The notes: generated by a model from the sequence alone, not told the origin. A DNA stretch of 50,461 bases from JARKQH01 sp964631605 (GCA_964631605.1 CAZVYG010000028.1:1-50461); one strand, 5' to 3'. Positions 8,657-17,249 are shown, counted from the first letter of the stretch. Made by a program: numbers and translations.

Positions 8657-10543
8657 TCAATTCTCGGCCGAGTGCAGGCCGCCGGTGCCGGCTCGGAACG
8701 CGATGTTGGTTCGGTCGGGCCTGCCGGCGATGGGTTGTTCGCAATTCCACAAGCACGCGCCGCAATGCACGCATTTTTCGCGGTCGAAACTGGGCACGTT
8801 GCCGGGGCCGGGCGCAATCGCCTGGCCCGAGCACAGCTCGATGCAGATTCGAGTGCCGCATTTTGCGCACAACTCGGGGTAGAGAAAAACCACATGATCG
8901 GCGTAGCCGGGCGGCGCCTGGACTTTGCCGCCGAGCAGGAGGGCGTCCTGGTGGGAAACCAGCAGTTGGCCGTCATACGGAATAGCCGGCCAGCCCACGG
9001 CGTGCATGAGCGCGCTGTGAAGGGAGGTCCCCTTGATGCGGCATTCCTTGCGCAACCGCGCGATCTCCTGCGGAGCCACCCGCCCCCGGTAGTATTCCTC
9101 TATCGTTGGAATCCTTTGCCAGGGCGCCTTGGGTTCCCCCGCCAGGGCCAGACGGCCCTTGGTCAGACCGCTCAACGCCATGCCGATCATCCCCCGGACA
9201 AATCCCTTTTGGAAACCATCCCGCGACTTTTCCGCAATCCGGGCCTCGGCCTCGAGCCAGCTTTCCCGCCGCCGCTTGAGGTAGGTCGCCTCGAGGTTTT
9301 CGCGAGTGAACGGCTTGCCGGCTTTGAGCAACTCGACGACGCTTTCGGCCAATTGCACGCCGCTGGTCCAGGCTTCATCCACGCCCGAGCCGGTCAGCAC
9401 GTTGGTCGTGCCGCTGCCTTCGCCGATGCGGGCATAGCCATTTCCGGCCAGGTGCGGTTCGCCGCGTTTGCCGGATTCGCCGAGCGTCTTGGCGCCCCAG
9501 GAACGCAGTTTGCCGCCTTTCAGGTGCCGCCACAGGTAGGGATGGAGCATCCAATGCTGCAGGTAGCGGTAGGTGGTCCGCACCGGGCTGTCGAACCAGG
9601 ACGGGACAAAAACCCCGAGGGACGCCACGCGGTCGGGGTGGACGTAGAGGAACCCGAAGATTTCCGGTTCGGGGAACCCGAACGTGTGGAGGACCGTCCC
9701 CGGTTTAAGCGTTGAGTGTTCGGGCAAATCCACGACGAATTTCATGCCCACCGCCCAGTCGCGAGTATGATGCCCGGCCGGCAGGCCGAAGAGGTCGTCC
9801 AGTTGCTGGCCGATGGTTCCAACCGGACCGTCGCTCACCACGGTGAGCGCCGCCTGGATGTCCATGCCCGGCATGAATCCCTCGCCCGGCCGCCCTTGCT
9901 TGTCCACCCCCTGGTCCAGGAGGCGGACGCCGGTGACACGGTCGCCCTCGACCAACGCCTGGGCCACGGGCGTGCCCGGCCAAATCTGGACGGTGCCCTT
10001 TTCCTGGATGCGCGCCCCGACCCATTGCATGAACTGGCCCATGGACAAAAGCCAGCCGTCGTCTTTGCGGAGAAACTCCGGAATCCACGGCAGTTCCACG
10101 GCGTCATGCTGGCAGCCCAGCAAACCACTGAAGGCCCGCACAAAGGCATCTGCAGCCCGGAGCATGGGGGGGCGGCGGCTCGCGCCGATGGGGTCCAGGA
10201 GATAGACCACCTTCTCCTCGCTGACCTTGGTTCCCATCGGAATCTGGGCGGGGTCGAGGTCCGGGAAACTTGCGCGCAAGCCGCGCGCGCGGGTGACGAC
10301 ACCGGAGACGCCAAAACCAATGTCGTCAGCCCGTTCGTAGCAGAGCACCTGCGCCGGCATGCCGGGCATTACGGCACTGGGCAGCGCCGGCGTGCCGTCC
10401 GCATTCACCAGTTGCCCCGCCAGCGTGTGCAGAAAGCCGGCGGTGGCCGGACCGAATCCCACACAGACAATGTCAACGTCCATTTTGGCGCGTTCCACTC
10501 CGGCGGTGGCGGGACTTTGTTCGAGCGTATCCATGAGCAGCAT
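8657..10543 (-). CDS. electron-transfer flavoprotein:quinone oxidoreductase-like FAD/4Fe-4S protein
   Basis: The N-terminal dinucleotide-binding motif (VCVGFGPATAGFL, residues about 24-38), the family block GMDIQAALTVVSDGP, GSGTTNVLTGSGVDEAW, and a C-terminal cysteine cluster (CAKCGTRICIELC then CVHCGACLWNC) fit ETF-QO, which passes electrons from flavoprotein dehydrogenases to the membrane quinone pool. The length of 628 residues suits the family. The extra CAKCGTRIC cysteines precede the classical 4Fe-4S ligands. It lies 25 bp downstream of a large acyl-CoA dehydrogenase in the same orientation, so the two probably act together in fatty-acyl oxidation. The ATG at 10543 has a perfect hairpin directly upstream; a second ATG at 10534 is an alternative start. 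No etfA or etfB is in the window. Confidence 0.85.
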   Translation of the reverse strand: MLLMDTLEQSPATAGVERAKMDVDIVCVGFGPATAGFLHTLAGQLVNADGTPALPSAVMPGMPAQVLCYERADDIGFGVSGVVTRARGLRASFPDLDPAQIPMGTKVSEEKVVYLLDPIGASRRPPMLRAADAFVRAFSGLLGCQHDAVELPWIPEFLRKDDGWLLSMGQFMQWVGARIQEKGTVQIWPGTPVAQALVEGDRVTGVRLLDQGVDKQGRPGEGFMPGMDIQAALTVVSDGPVGTIGQQLDDLFGLPAGHHTRDWAVGMKFVVDLPEHSTLKPGTVLHTFGFPEPEIFGFLYVHPDRVASLGVFVPSWFDSPVRTTYRYLQHWMLHPYLWRHLKGGKLRSWGAKTLGESGKRGEPHLAGNGYARIGEGSGTTNVLTGSGVDEAWTSGVQLAESVVELLKAGKPFTRENLEATYLKRRRESWLEAEARIAEKSRDGFQKGFVRGMIGMALSGLTKGRLALAGEPKAPWQRIPTIEEYYRGRVAPQEIARLRKECRIKGTSLHSALMHAVGWPAIPYDGQLLVSHQDALLLGGKVQAPPGYADHVVFLYPELCAKCGTRICIELCSGQAIAPGPGNVPSFDREKCVHCGACLWNCEQPIAGRPDRTNIAFRAGTGGLHSAEN

Positions 10544-10546
10544 GAA

Positions 10547-10561
10547 GACCGCGCGGCGGTC
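10547..10561 (-). repeat. perfect inverted repeat before the ETF-QO start
   Basis: GACCGC and GCGGTC flank a 3-nt loop, within the 25-bp gap between the acyl-CoA dehydrogenase stop and the ETF-QO start codon. The hairpin would sit where a ribosome-binding site is expected. It has no T-tract, so a role in translation or message stability is more likely than termination. Confidence 0.45.
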
Positions 10562-10568
10562 CTGGCGA

Positions 10569-12806
10569 TTACACCGGGTAATCCAGCGCCTCGCGGGTCA
10601 TGACGCGAGTGAGGGCTTCGGCGGCCCGGTCTTTGGCCAGCCGGCACCCTGTCAGGCAGCTATCCAGCTTTGCGCGCAGCCGGACGAACGGCTCGAGGCC
10701 GCTGAGGCTGACGCAAGGGCCGGCCTTGGCCGGATGCGACGCATTCTGCTCGACCACATCCGCGTAGGCCCGAGCCGAGCCGTCAATCCCGGGGATGATG
10801 CCCTCCAACGATTGAAGCTCCTCGGCTCCATAACAGCCCTGGCAACTGGCGGCATCCCACGCCGGATGCCGGTTGTAGCCGTGGACAAGTTCGGCGCAGA
10901 TCCGCCCGACTTCACCCGCCGCTCGGGCGCTTTGAACATGGCAAAGGTCCGTGAAGAAACTGACAAAGCCGGGCAGGCCCTCGGCCAGGACAGGGTTCGC
11001 TGGACCTTTTTGTTCCAACTCGAGGACGTCGAGGATGAACTGCCGCGCCGCCAGCAGCCAGCAGAGCGCATCGGCCAGCGGAAAGGTAACGCCCTGCCGG
11101 CTCTTGTGATAGAGTTTGGCCCCGTCGGCGTCCGTGGCTTTTTGGACATGCTGCAGGGTCCAGAGCCATAGCCGCATGGCGGTGGCCAGCGTGCACGCGC
11201 CGGTGCCCGGCTTCTCGGCGGCCAGCCGCCGCATCTCGGCGATCCATTGCTGGAACTGGGCGAGAAACAGCTCATTGGTCATGGTGATCGAAAGCTGCAG
11301 ACGCTGGACGGCCTCGGGTCCTTCGTAGGTTGCCTCGAGTTGCGCATCCATCCATTTCTGGCCAAGGAAGCCGGGGCAGTCTTCGGTGACGCCATAACCG
11401 CCCATGAGGCTGACGGCTTCGCGCATCATGTTGGCGCCGTGGCCGGTGTTCCAGAGCTTGCAGGCGGGGCAAAGCACGTTGGCCAGGGCATCTTGAATGA
11501 CGAAATTAACCAGCGGCTGGGAACGCAACGCGGTGATGCGGGCCTCGTCGCGCCGGCCTTCAGGCTTTCCGCTCAAGGCCAGCAGCTCGAGGGCGTCGGT
11601 GTGGACCGCGGCCACGGCTTTGAGTGCCGCGCGGCCGGTCAGGCCCTTCTGAGCCAGGAACTGGTCTTTCTGTTTTTCCAGCGGGTCCAGCTCGTCAAAG
11701 AGGCGGGCGGCAGCGAACCCGAGCGAGGCGCTGGCTTCGCCGGCGGCCCAAATGTCCACCAGGCGGTGCAGAACATCCTCCTTCTGTTGCAGGCCGAGCT
11801 CGTAACGCGGCGTGCCGGGGGCCCCTTCGCCTCCGCGGAACCGGCGGCGCTGGTAGAGAATCACCGGCTCAACCGCCGAGAGCAATTTCGCGGCGGTCAT
11901 CAGGCCGACCGTCACACGGGTGCGGCGGAACACGGCTTCGATGATTTCGCCGTGGGAATAATTGGGGATAATGACTCCATCGCGCACGGTGTAGCCGCCA
12001 ATGATGCGGCTGGCGGGGACTTTTTGGGAAAAGACCGGATCGTTGGTCGAGCTGAGCTGGTGCACCAGTTTCTTGGTGGGAACTCCGCGGTCAAACGTGC
12101 CCGGGTCGGTTTCCTCGAGGATGACCATGCAACTGCCTTTGAGCCGCGGATCGTCCGAGTCCACCGCCACCGTGACCACATCGGCAAAGCCCATGTTGGT
12201 GATAAACCGGCCTCGCTTCTCCACCTGCAGGATCGGCTCCCGTCCGGGAGCCCACTCCGCCACGCGCACCTTGCCGCTGAGCATCCCGGTCTCGACGCCG
12301 ACAAACGGGAGGGGCTCGGTCAGGGCGAAGGCGGCGCGAATCTGACGGCGTTGCTCTCCCGGTTTGGGCGGAGCCGCCAGGCTCATGTAATGTTTCCGCT
12401 GCTCGGGCGTGCCCCGTTCATGAATCGGCGCCAGGCCCAGATTGCCCGCCAGGCTGCAGGTTGCCGCTCCCGCGTCCACCCACGCCAGCTCAAAAGCCGC
12501 CAGCGCCAGCGCCAGGTTCTTCGGGCCTTCGAGGAAGCCGCCGAATTCCGGGTCCAGGAACGCGGCCGTGATGCCGCTTTCGTCAAACGCACGGAGCAGG
12601 CTGGCCTTTTCGGGGGTCCATTCGTGCGAATTGCGCCCTCCCTCGGCGACCAGCCGCGCCACCGGCCCGCGCGCGACGGTCCGCGCCGACTGCACCAGCA
12701 TGGCGAGGTCGTAACGGTCGCTGAACCGCCACATGATCTGCCGGACTTCATCTCCCGGCAGCGTCTGCATTTGGGGCGGCGTTTGGGTTTGAGTTGCTGA
12801 TGCCAT
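10569..12806 (-). CDS. large acyl-CoA dehydrogenase family protein
   Basis: The protein has the acyl-CoA dehydrogenase order: an N-terminal helical domain (DPEFGGFLEGPKNLALALAAFE), a beta domain with FALTEP and ITNMGFADVVTVAV, and a C-terminal helical domain with MGGYGVTEDCPGFLGQKWMDAQ and ATYEGPEAVQRLQL, whose Glu matches the catalytic base of MCAD-like enzymes. At 745 residues it is far longer than the roughly 380-600 residues typical of the family. The extra C-terminal 190 residues are alpha-helical and contain several Cys (ASCQGCYG, SCLTGC). It shares a transcript with the ETF-QO gene. The acyl chain preference cannot be read from sequence. Confidence 0.88.
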   Translation of the reverse strand: MASATQTQTPPQMQTLPGDEVRQIMWRFSDRYDLAMLVQSARTVARGPVARLVAEGGRNSHEWTPEKASLLRAFDESGITAAFLDPEFGGFLEGPKNLALALAAFELAWVDAGAATCSLAGNLGLAPIHERGTPEQRKHYMSLAAPPKPGEQRRQIRAAFALTEPLPFVGVETGMLSGKVRVAEWAPGREPILQVEKRGRFITNMGFADVVTVAVDSDDPRLKGSCMVILEETDPGTFDRGVPTKKLVHQLSSTNDPVFSQKVPASRIIGGYTVRDGVIIPNYSHGEIIEAVFRRTRVTVGLMTAAKLLSAVEPVILYQRRRFRGGEGAPGTPRYELGLQQKEDVLHRLVDIWAAGEASASLGFAAARLFDELDPLEKQKDQFLAQKGLTGRAALKAVAAVHTDALELLALSGKPEGRRDEARITALRSQPLVNFVIQDALANVLCPACKLWNTGHGANMMREAVSLMGGYGVTEDCPGFLGQKWMDAQLEATYEGPEAVQRLQLSITMTNELFLAQFQQWIAEMRRLAAEKPGTGACTLATAMRLWLWTLQHVQKATDADGAKLYHKSRQGVTFPLADALCWLLAARQFILDVLELEQKGPANPVLAEGLPGFVSFFTDLCHVQSARAAGEVGRICAELVHGYNRHPAWDAASCQGCYGAEELQSLEGIIPGIDGSARAYADVVEQNASHPAKAGPCVSLSGLEPFVRLRAKLDSCLTGCRLAKDRAAEALTRVMTREALDYPV

Positions 12807-13135
12807 AGCCAGATTCTCGAGTTATTGAACGCGTTTGAGCGCTGCGCGCATCTGCCAGAACACTCCTCCAGCCGGCCGCAGGGCACCGTTGCTTGTAGGC
12901 AATTCCTTCCCTCGACGCAAGCCAAAGCCGCGGATCGAACCGGATTTGCAATGGGATGCCGGGCGCTCCCGGCTTGCGTCAGCCCCCGGTCTGGCCCTAC
13001 TCTGCCGTCGCAATGCGAACAAAACGGCCAATGGGTCGGCAAAGCGGCAGATGATTAAGAATACTGTCTAGCGCCCAGCGCGCGCCTGCCGACTGGAAAG
13101 AGGGGGGGACAACCCCCGGCCGCGGCCAAATTCCA
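12807..13135. other. structured intergenic region
   Basis: This 329-bp gap, upstream of both the acyl-CoA dehydrogenase (minus) and a small plus-strand gene, contains no credible gene. It holds a long perfect inverted repeat (12914-12980, listed separately) and a G-rich/C-rich hairpin near 13100-13117 (GGGGG..CCCCC). No tRNA fold was recognised. Promoters for the two divergent genes must lie here but could not be assigned. Confidence 0.4.
12914..12980. repeat. 10-bp perfect inverted repeat enclosing a second hairpin
   Basis: GACGCAAGCC at 12914-12923 is the exact reverse complement of GGCTTGCGTC at 12971-12980. A second hairpin, GCCGGG (12958-12963) with CCCGGC (12968-12973) around a 4-nt loop, overlaps the right arm by three bases, so the two structures compete. 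No T-run follows. It could be a palindromic extragenic repeat or a regulatory RNA structure for the divergent genes. Confidence 0.55.
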
Positions 13136-13387
13136 ATGCCAAATCAACGATCAAAGGACAAAGTTTATCTCGGCGGCTACGTCAATCGGGAGCTGCATCA
13201 AAAACTGACCCGGCTTGCGGACCAAGCCGGCATGGCCCACAACCGTTTTGGTTTTGTCATCGAGCTGGCCCTGGAAGGACTCAAGGCGCGAGGTCGCAAA
13301 CCGGCACCCCGCGCGAAGCCGTCAGTCCAGGCGCCGCGCCGGCGTACCGAAAGCAAAAAAAAAGGCCGGCGTTTAACCGGCCTTTGA
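13136..13387 (+). CDS. small ribbon-helix-helix-like protein
   Basis: The 83-residue protein has a pattern typical of the ribbon-helix-helix (CopG/Arc) fold: a short strand KVYLGGYVNRE, helix HQKLTRLADQAGM, then helix FVIELALEGLKARG. A basic, Pro/Arg/Lys-rich tail follows (RRRTESKKKGRRLTG). RHH proteins usually bind DNA as dimers and repress their own promoter or act as antitoxins; no toxin partner is adjacent. The stop codon TGA (13385-13387) overlaps the right arm of a strong terminator hairpin that serves the convergent gene. No good Shine-Dalgarno is seen, so the gene is probable rather than certain. Confidence 0.55.
   Translation: MPNQRSKDKVYLGGYVNRELHQKLTRLADQAGMAHNRFGFVIELALEGLKARGRKPAPRAKPSVQAPRRRTESKKKGRRLTGL
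13355..13385 (-). terminator. intrinsic terminator of the PEP-CTERM gene
   Basis: AAAGGCCGG (13361-13369) and CCGGCCTTT (13377-13385) form a 9-bp stem with a 7-nt loop. Reading the minus strand, the hairpin is followed by nine T residues (complement of the A-run 13355-13363), a textbook rho-independent terminator about 22 bp after the stop of the minus-strand PEP-CTERM gene. On the plus strand the same hairpin has only a weak T tail, so it may act in both directions. Confidence 0.9.
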
Positions 13388-13407
13388 TTCAGAACTGGGT
13401 AAAACTA

Positions 13408-14244
13408 TCAGGCGCGGCGACGCCGGGCCAGCAGAGCCGCCAGGCCAAGCGATACCAAGGCCAAAGAGGAAGGCTCGGGAACGGTCAGGTACTTCACTTT
13501 GCTGATCAGCTCGCTGCCGCCAGGGGCAATCTCGAAGTCCCATTGGAACGCCCAAGTGATGTCGCCCGGGCCCAGCGGTCCGGCGATATCCAGGAGCGTG
13601 TCGGGCGAGCCGTTGCCCAGCCGGGAGATGATGCTGGGATAGAAAGCGATTTCGCCGTGGTTTGCGCCCGGGGTCAAAACCGTTTCACTGAAGAACGGGC
13701 TCAGGAGCGAGCCGTCGCCCTGGGTGGCATAATTGAACAATCCACCGCTCTTGCCCAGAGCGCCGACATCATTGCCGGGAGTGCCCATGATGTCGAAGTC
13801 GGAATACTGGAAGAAATGAATATCCAGCGGCGACCCTCCGTGATTGTTGATGGAGATGCTCTCATTGATGCTGGCCATGCCGCTGCCCTGGCCATTGAGC
13901 ACATAGTCCAGCCGAATCGTGAAGGCGTTTGGCGAGCCGTAAATAGACGTCAACTGGTTCCCTCCGGTCTGAACGGCGGAAATCAGGGGCAGATAGTTGA
14001 TGGGAATTTCGTCTCCTGTGGAACCGACACGATAGGCAAACCACTGCTGCACGAGCTGGTCGGTGCCGTCCACCGTCCAGTTGAACATCCCGGCGGTGCT
14101 GCCCACGTTGATGTCGGCGGTCGAGTTGCCGTCCACCAAATTGAAGATCGTCGTTGTGGCCAGAGCCCCGTTGATGCTCAGCGCGCCTGCCAGCAGCGCA
14201 ATGGAAAATTTTCTTGCCAAGGTTGCGTTAGATGTGGCCTTCAT
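13408..14244 (-). CDS. PEP-CTERM sorting-domain protein
   Basis: The 278-residue protein begins with a basic and then hydrophobic signal peptide (KFSIALLAGALSINGALA) and ends with a PEP-CTERM signal: the VPEP motif, a hydrophobic helix (LALVSLGLAALLA) and a terminal RRRR cluster. Such proteins are exported, recognised by an exosortase and typically anchored or released to exopolysaccharide-rich envelopes. The region between (residues about 30-250) is rich in Gly, Asn and Asp, and is probably a beta-sandwich with no catalytic motif seen. It is a single-gene unit with its own promoter (14281-14308) and terminator (13355-13385). The Glu-Pro of VPEP is intact. Confidence 0.9.
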   Translation of the reverse strand: MKATSNATLARKFSIALLAGALSINGALATTTIFNLVDGNSTADINVGSTAGMFNWTVDGTDQLVQQWFAYRVGSTGDEIPINYLPLISAVQTGGNQLTSIYGSPNAFTIRLDYVLNGQGSGMASINESISINNHGGSPLDIHFFQYSDFDIMGTPGNDVGALGKSGGLFNYATQGDGSLLSPFFSETVLTPGANHGEIAFYPSIISRLGNGSPDTLLDIAGPLGPGDITWAFQWDFEIAPGGSELISKVKYLTVPEPSSLALVSLGLAALLARRRRA

Positions 14245-14280
14245 AGATTTACCAATTTACATTTGTTCTGAACTACTCCC

Positions 14281-14308
14281 ATTAAACCTAGATTACGCGG
14301 CGAGTCAA
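14281..14308 (-). promoter_or_regulatory. sigma70-type promoter of the PEP-CTERM gene
   Basis: On the minus strand, TTGACT (complement of 14303-14308) and TTTAAT (complement of 14281-14286) are separated by 16 bp and placed about 36 nt upstream of the ATG at 14244. Both hexamers are close to consensus, and AT-rich sequence lies just upstream (14310-14332), suggesting an UP-like element. This is the best promoter in the window. Confidence 0.65.
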
Positions 14309-14404
14309 GCTTTATTTTTTTAATTTTTCGATTTCCCGTCCAATGCCTTCTCAGGGCCTAAATCCTATAAATGCCCAAGCCGCAACCGGCCCTCAGGCGC
14401 TTTT

Positions 14405-15784
14405 ATGTCCAAGGCCATCGCACTCTTGATTTGCCTGGGTTTCCTGGGCGGACTTGCTGTCGTGGCCGGCACGGTCCTTGTCTGCCGCTTGAACCCACAA
14501 GCCCCACAACGGCAATTAGTTCGATGGATGGCGGGATGGCTGGTGAAAGGCCTGGTAGTGCCCTGGCTGTTTTGGGTTTTGTTGAACTTCGGGATCTCCT
14601 GGAAGCTGCAACCTTTTATGCCGCAAGTACAAGCCGCCCAGAACACTGGGAATTGGCTTTCGGCTTGGATTAGCACTGGGGCGGTCGGTTTTTATGTGCT
14701 GGCCACCTACTGGACGGCCGCCACCCTTATTTGGGCCCTAACCCGGATGGCTCGGGATTTGGAAGGAGATATGTGGGCTGATTTCAAAGGCTTATGCCTC
14801 ACTTGCGGGCTGGGTTTGGCGCTGCCGGCCGCTGTGGTGCTTATCCTCGGCGGTTGGGCCAACCTTGGTCTGGCCGCGTTGGTGGTGCTGATCCCCCTGG
14901 CCGGATACGCCCCGTCCATTCTAACCCCGAAAAAAGCTCCGCCCATGTACGCCCGGGCCATCGCCCGCATGAAGTTCGGCAAATACGACGAGGCTGAATG
15001 GGAAATCATCCGCGAACTCGAGAAGTGCGAGGATGATTTTGAGGGCTGGATGATGCTCGCGGAGCTGTATGCGAACCATTTCCGGGACCTTCCGCAAGCC
15101 GAACAAACCATTCTGGACATCTGCGAGCAACCGAGAACGACTCCCTCTCAACTCTCGGTGGCGCTGCACCGGCTGGCGGACTGGCATTTGCGTATCGGCG
15201 GCGACCCGGAACCGGCGAAACGGGCGCTGCAAATGATCCGGGACCGGCTTCCGGGCACTCACCTGGCCCGCATGGCGCAACTCCGAATGCAGCAGCTCCC
15301 CGACACCGCCGAGGAACTTCGCCGCCAGCAAACCGCAGCGACGATCCCGCTGCCTGCGCTGGGAGATTCCCTGGACAGCGATCCAGTTTCCGGCCATCAG
15401 TCAGACGCCGAGGCGGCGGCGGCGGCGGCCCGGGAATGCGTCGAGCGGCTCAGGAAAGACCCCAACCAAACCGAGCCGCGCGAGCGCCTGGCCAGACTCC
15501 TGGCCGAGCACTTGAACCAAGTGGATGACGCCCTCGACCAATTGGAGCTCCTCCTGACGCTGCCTGACCAGTCCGACGCAAAGAGGGCTCAATGGCTCAG
15601 CCTGGCCGCCGCCTGGCACCTCCGTTACCGACAGGATCGCGCCACCGGCCGCCAGTACCTCGAACGCCTGGTCCGGGAGCACCCCGATTCCCCCCAGGCC
15701 TTTGCAGCCCGCCGAAGATTATTCCTGCTGGGTATTGAAGACCAGCAGGCAAAACTGGGTTCTCCCAGGAAACCGCCTGCTTGA
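14405..15784 (+). CDS. membrane protein with C-terminal TPR-like repeats
   Basis: The first 180 residues contain about four hydrophobic segments (LICLGFLGGLAVVAGTVLV, VVPWLFWVLLNFGISW, GAVGFYVLATYWTAATLIW, and a long pair around LALPAAVVLILGGWANLGL). The remaining 280 residues are helical with repeats resembling tetratricopeptide units (YDEAEWEIIRELEKCEDDFEGWMMLAELY; AKRALQMIRDRLPGTHLARMA; QYLERLVREHPDSPQAFAARR). It is therefore an inner-membrane protein with a cytoplasmic TPR-type scaffold, of unknown partner. A NarL-type response regulator follows 67 bp downstream on the same strand. I do not recognise the specific family. Confidence 0.7.
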   Translation: MSKAIALLICLGFLGGLAVVAGTVLVCRLNPQAPQRQLVRWMAGWLVKGLVVPWLFWVLLNFGISWKLQPFMPQVQAAQNTGNWLSAWISTGAVGFYVLATYWTAATLIWALTRMARDLEGDMWADFKGLCLTCGLGLALPAAVVLILGGWANLGLAALVVLIPLAGYAPSILTPKKAPPMYARAIARMKFGKYDEAEWEIIRELEKCEDDFEGWMMLAELYANHFRDLPQAEQTILDICEQPRTTPSQLSVALHRLADWHLRIGGDPEPAKRALQMIRDRLPGTHLARMAQLRMQQLPDTAEELRRQQTAATIPLPALGDSLDSDPVSGHQSDAEAAAAAARECVERLRKDPNQTEPRERLARLLAEHLNQVDDALDQLELLLTLPDQSDAKRAQWLSLAAAWHLRYRQDRATGRQYLERLVREHPDSPQAFAARRRLFLLGIEDQQAKLGSPRKPPA

Positions 15785-15851
15785 CGGCGTGGGGCTGCCG
15801 TTAACAATATGTTGAGCCCGCCCCCCTTTGGGCCGGGATTCCGGCTGGCGC

Positions 15852-16535
15852 ATGATGAAAAAACTCGAGGTTCTCCTCGCCGACGACCACAAGATCGTCC
15901 GGGAGGGACTGCGTCTGCTGATCAGCTCCCAGCCCGACATGCATGTCGCGGGCGAAGCCGGCACCGGCCGTGAAGTGCTCGCGCAGGCCCGCCACCTCCA
16001 TCCCGACGTGGTCGTCATGGACCTTGCCATGCCCGAACTCAACGGCCTTCAAGCCACCCTCCTTCTGAAAGCCGAGCACCCCGCCAGCCGAATCCTGGTG
16101 CTGACCATGTACGACGACGAAAAATACCTCCTCCAAGTGTGCAAAGCCGGCGCCGCCGGTTACGTCCTCAAACGCTCGGCTGGCGAAGACTTGCTTCGCG
16201 CCATCCGCACCGTCGCTCAAGGCGGATTCTACTTCGACCCGACTCTGGCCGGCAAAGCCCTGATCAATAGCAATAAACCCACCGGCCATCCTTTCCCTGC
16301 CGGTATGGCGGAATTAAGCCGGCGCGAAAAGGAGGTCCTCATCCTGCTGGCCTGGGGCTACAGCAACAAAGAGGCGGCTGCCGAGTTGGGGCTGAGCACC
16401 AAGACGGTGGAAACGTATCGCGTACGCATCGCGGAAAAGCTCGGGCTGCGCAGCCGTACCGATATCGTCCACTACGCGCTGCGGCAGGGGTGGCTGGAAG
16501 AAACCCGCCCGCTTCCTCAACTCCCCAAAGGCTGA
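15852..16535 (+). CDS. NarL/FixJ-family response regulator
   Basis: I chose the ATG at 15852 (MMKKLEVLLADDH) over an upstream ATG at 15828 because the receiver domain starts there. The receiver has the acidic pair DD at residues 11-12, phospho-acceptor D57 (VVVMDLAMPELNG), a switch Thr (VLTMYDDE) and the conserved Lys in YVLKRSAG. A LuxR-type helix-turn-helix follows at about residues 150-215 (LSRREKEVLILLAWGYSNKEAAAELGLSTKTVETYRVRIAEKLGL). It should be a DNA-binding transcription regulator. No kinase is adjacent; the propeller kinase at 23.6 kb has its own regulator. A terminator follows at 16562-16583. Confidence 0.92.
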   Translation: MMKKLEVLLADDHKIVREGLRLLISSQPDMHVAGEAGTGREVLAQARHLHPDVVVMDLAMPELNGLQATLLLKAEHPASRILVLTMYDDEKYLLQVCKAGAAGYVLKRSAGEDLLRAIRTVAQGGFYFDPTLAGKALINSNKPTGHPFPAGMAELSRREKEVLILLAWGYSNKEAAAELGLSTKTVETYRVRIAEKLGLRSRTDIVHYALRQGWLEETRPLPQLPKG

Positions 16536-16561
16536 GTCGTTGGCGGCGTGTCCGTAATTTT

Positions 16562-16583
16562 CCCGACACGCGTCGGGTCTTTT
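16562..16583 (+). terminator. intrinsic terminator after the response regulator
   Basis: CCCGAC (16562-16567) and GTCGGG (16572-16577) form a perfect 6-bp stem with loop ACGC, followed by TCTTTT. It lies 26 bp after the response-regulator stop codon. Confidence 0.7.
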
Positions 16584-16625
16584 CCCCGACTGGCGCCTTG
16601 GCTCTGAGGGCCGGAGGTTCCTTCC

Positions 16626-17249
16626 ATGACTTCGGCAGATGCAAGACCAGAGGAGCTCAGCTTCATGGAGCGGTGGTGGCGCGAGCAGAGGCCTTCCTCC
16701 GTCGGCAGTCCTGCCGCTTCCAATGTGTTAAGGGGAGTTCTCGTTTACGAGGACAAGGCCACGCGCCAGTGGGCGGTGGAAACGTGGGACGAGGTGGGAA
16801 TGCTTGTCGGCAAGGGCAACGTCGAGACCAGTTCCTGGCAGACCGGTCAGCTCTCGCAACCGCAGGCGCTCTCCGAGGCGGTTGCGAAGAGTGCCACGGC
16901 TGACGTGGTGGTGGTGGCCCTGCGTGCCGCGCCAGAACTGCCCATCCCATTTTATGTCTGGGTGGACGCGTGGCTTCCGCGCCGGGCGGCGGGACCGGGG
17001 GCGCTGGTCGGGCTCATTCTGTCCTCCAGCGGAATGGCCGGCGCAAGCCGGGAGGTTGAGGAATACCTGCGGGCGGTGGCGCGAAGGGCGCGAATGGAGT
17101 TCACGGCCCGGCAGCGCCAGCTCGACTTGGAGCTGGACGCGGCCTATGGGGAGGACTTGGCGCGGCGGGCGACGCTGGTGACGCCGCTCCTGGGGCAAAT
17201 CCTGGACCAGGGTCCCAGCCCCTACCAGCATTGGGGCATCAACGAGTAG
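16626..17249 (+). CDS. protein of unknown function, alpha/beta, beside a response regulator
   Basis: The start is supported by GGAGG 9 nt before the ATG, one of the best ribosome-binding sites in the window. The 207-residue product has no signal peptide or membrane segment. It alternates strands and helices (RGVLVYEDK, ATADVVVVALRAA, GALVGLILSSS), which could be a Rossmann- or receiver-like fold, but no phospho-Asp or nucleotide motif stands out. The C-terminal third is an Arg/Leu-rich helix (VEEYLRAVARRARMEF). I do not recognise the family. Confidence 0.6.
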   Translation: MTSADARPEELSFMERWWREQRPSSVGSPAASNVLRGVLVYEDKATRQWAVETWDEVGMLVGKGNVETSSWQTGQLSQPQALSEAVAKSATADVVVVALRAAPELPIPFYVWVDAWLPRRAAGPGALVGLILSSSGMAGASREVEEYLRAVARRARMEFTARQRQLDLELDAAYGEDLARRATLVTPLLGQILDQGPSPYQHWGINE

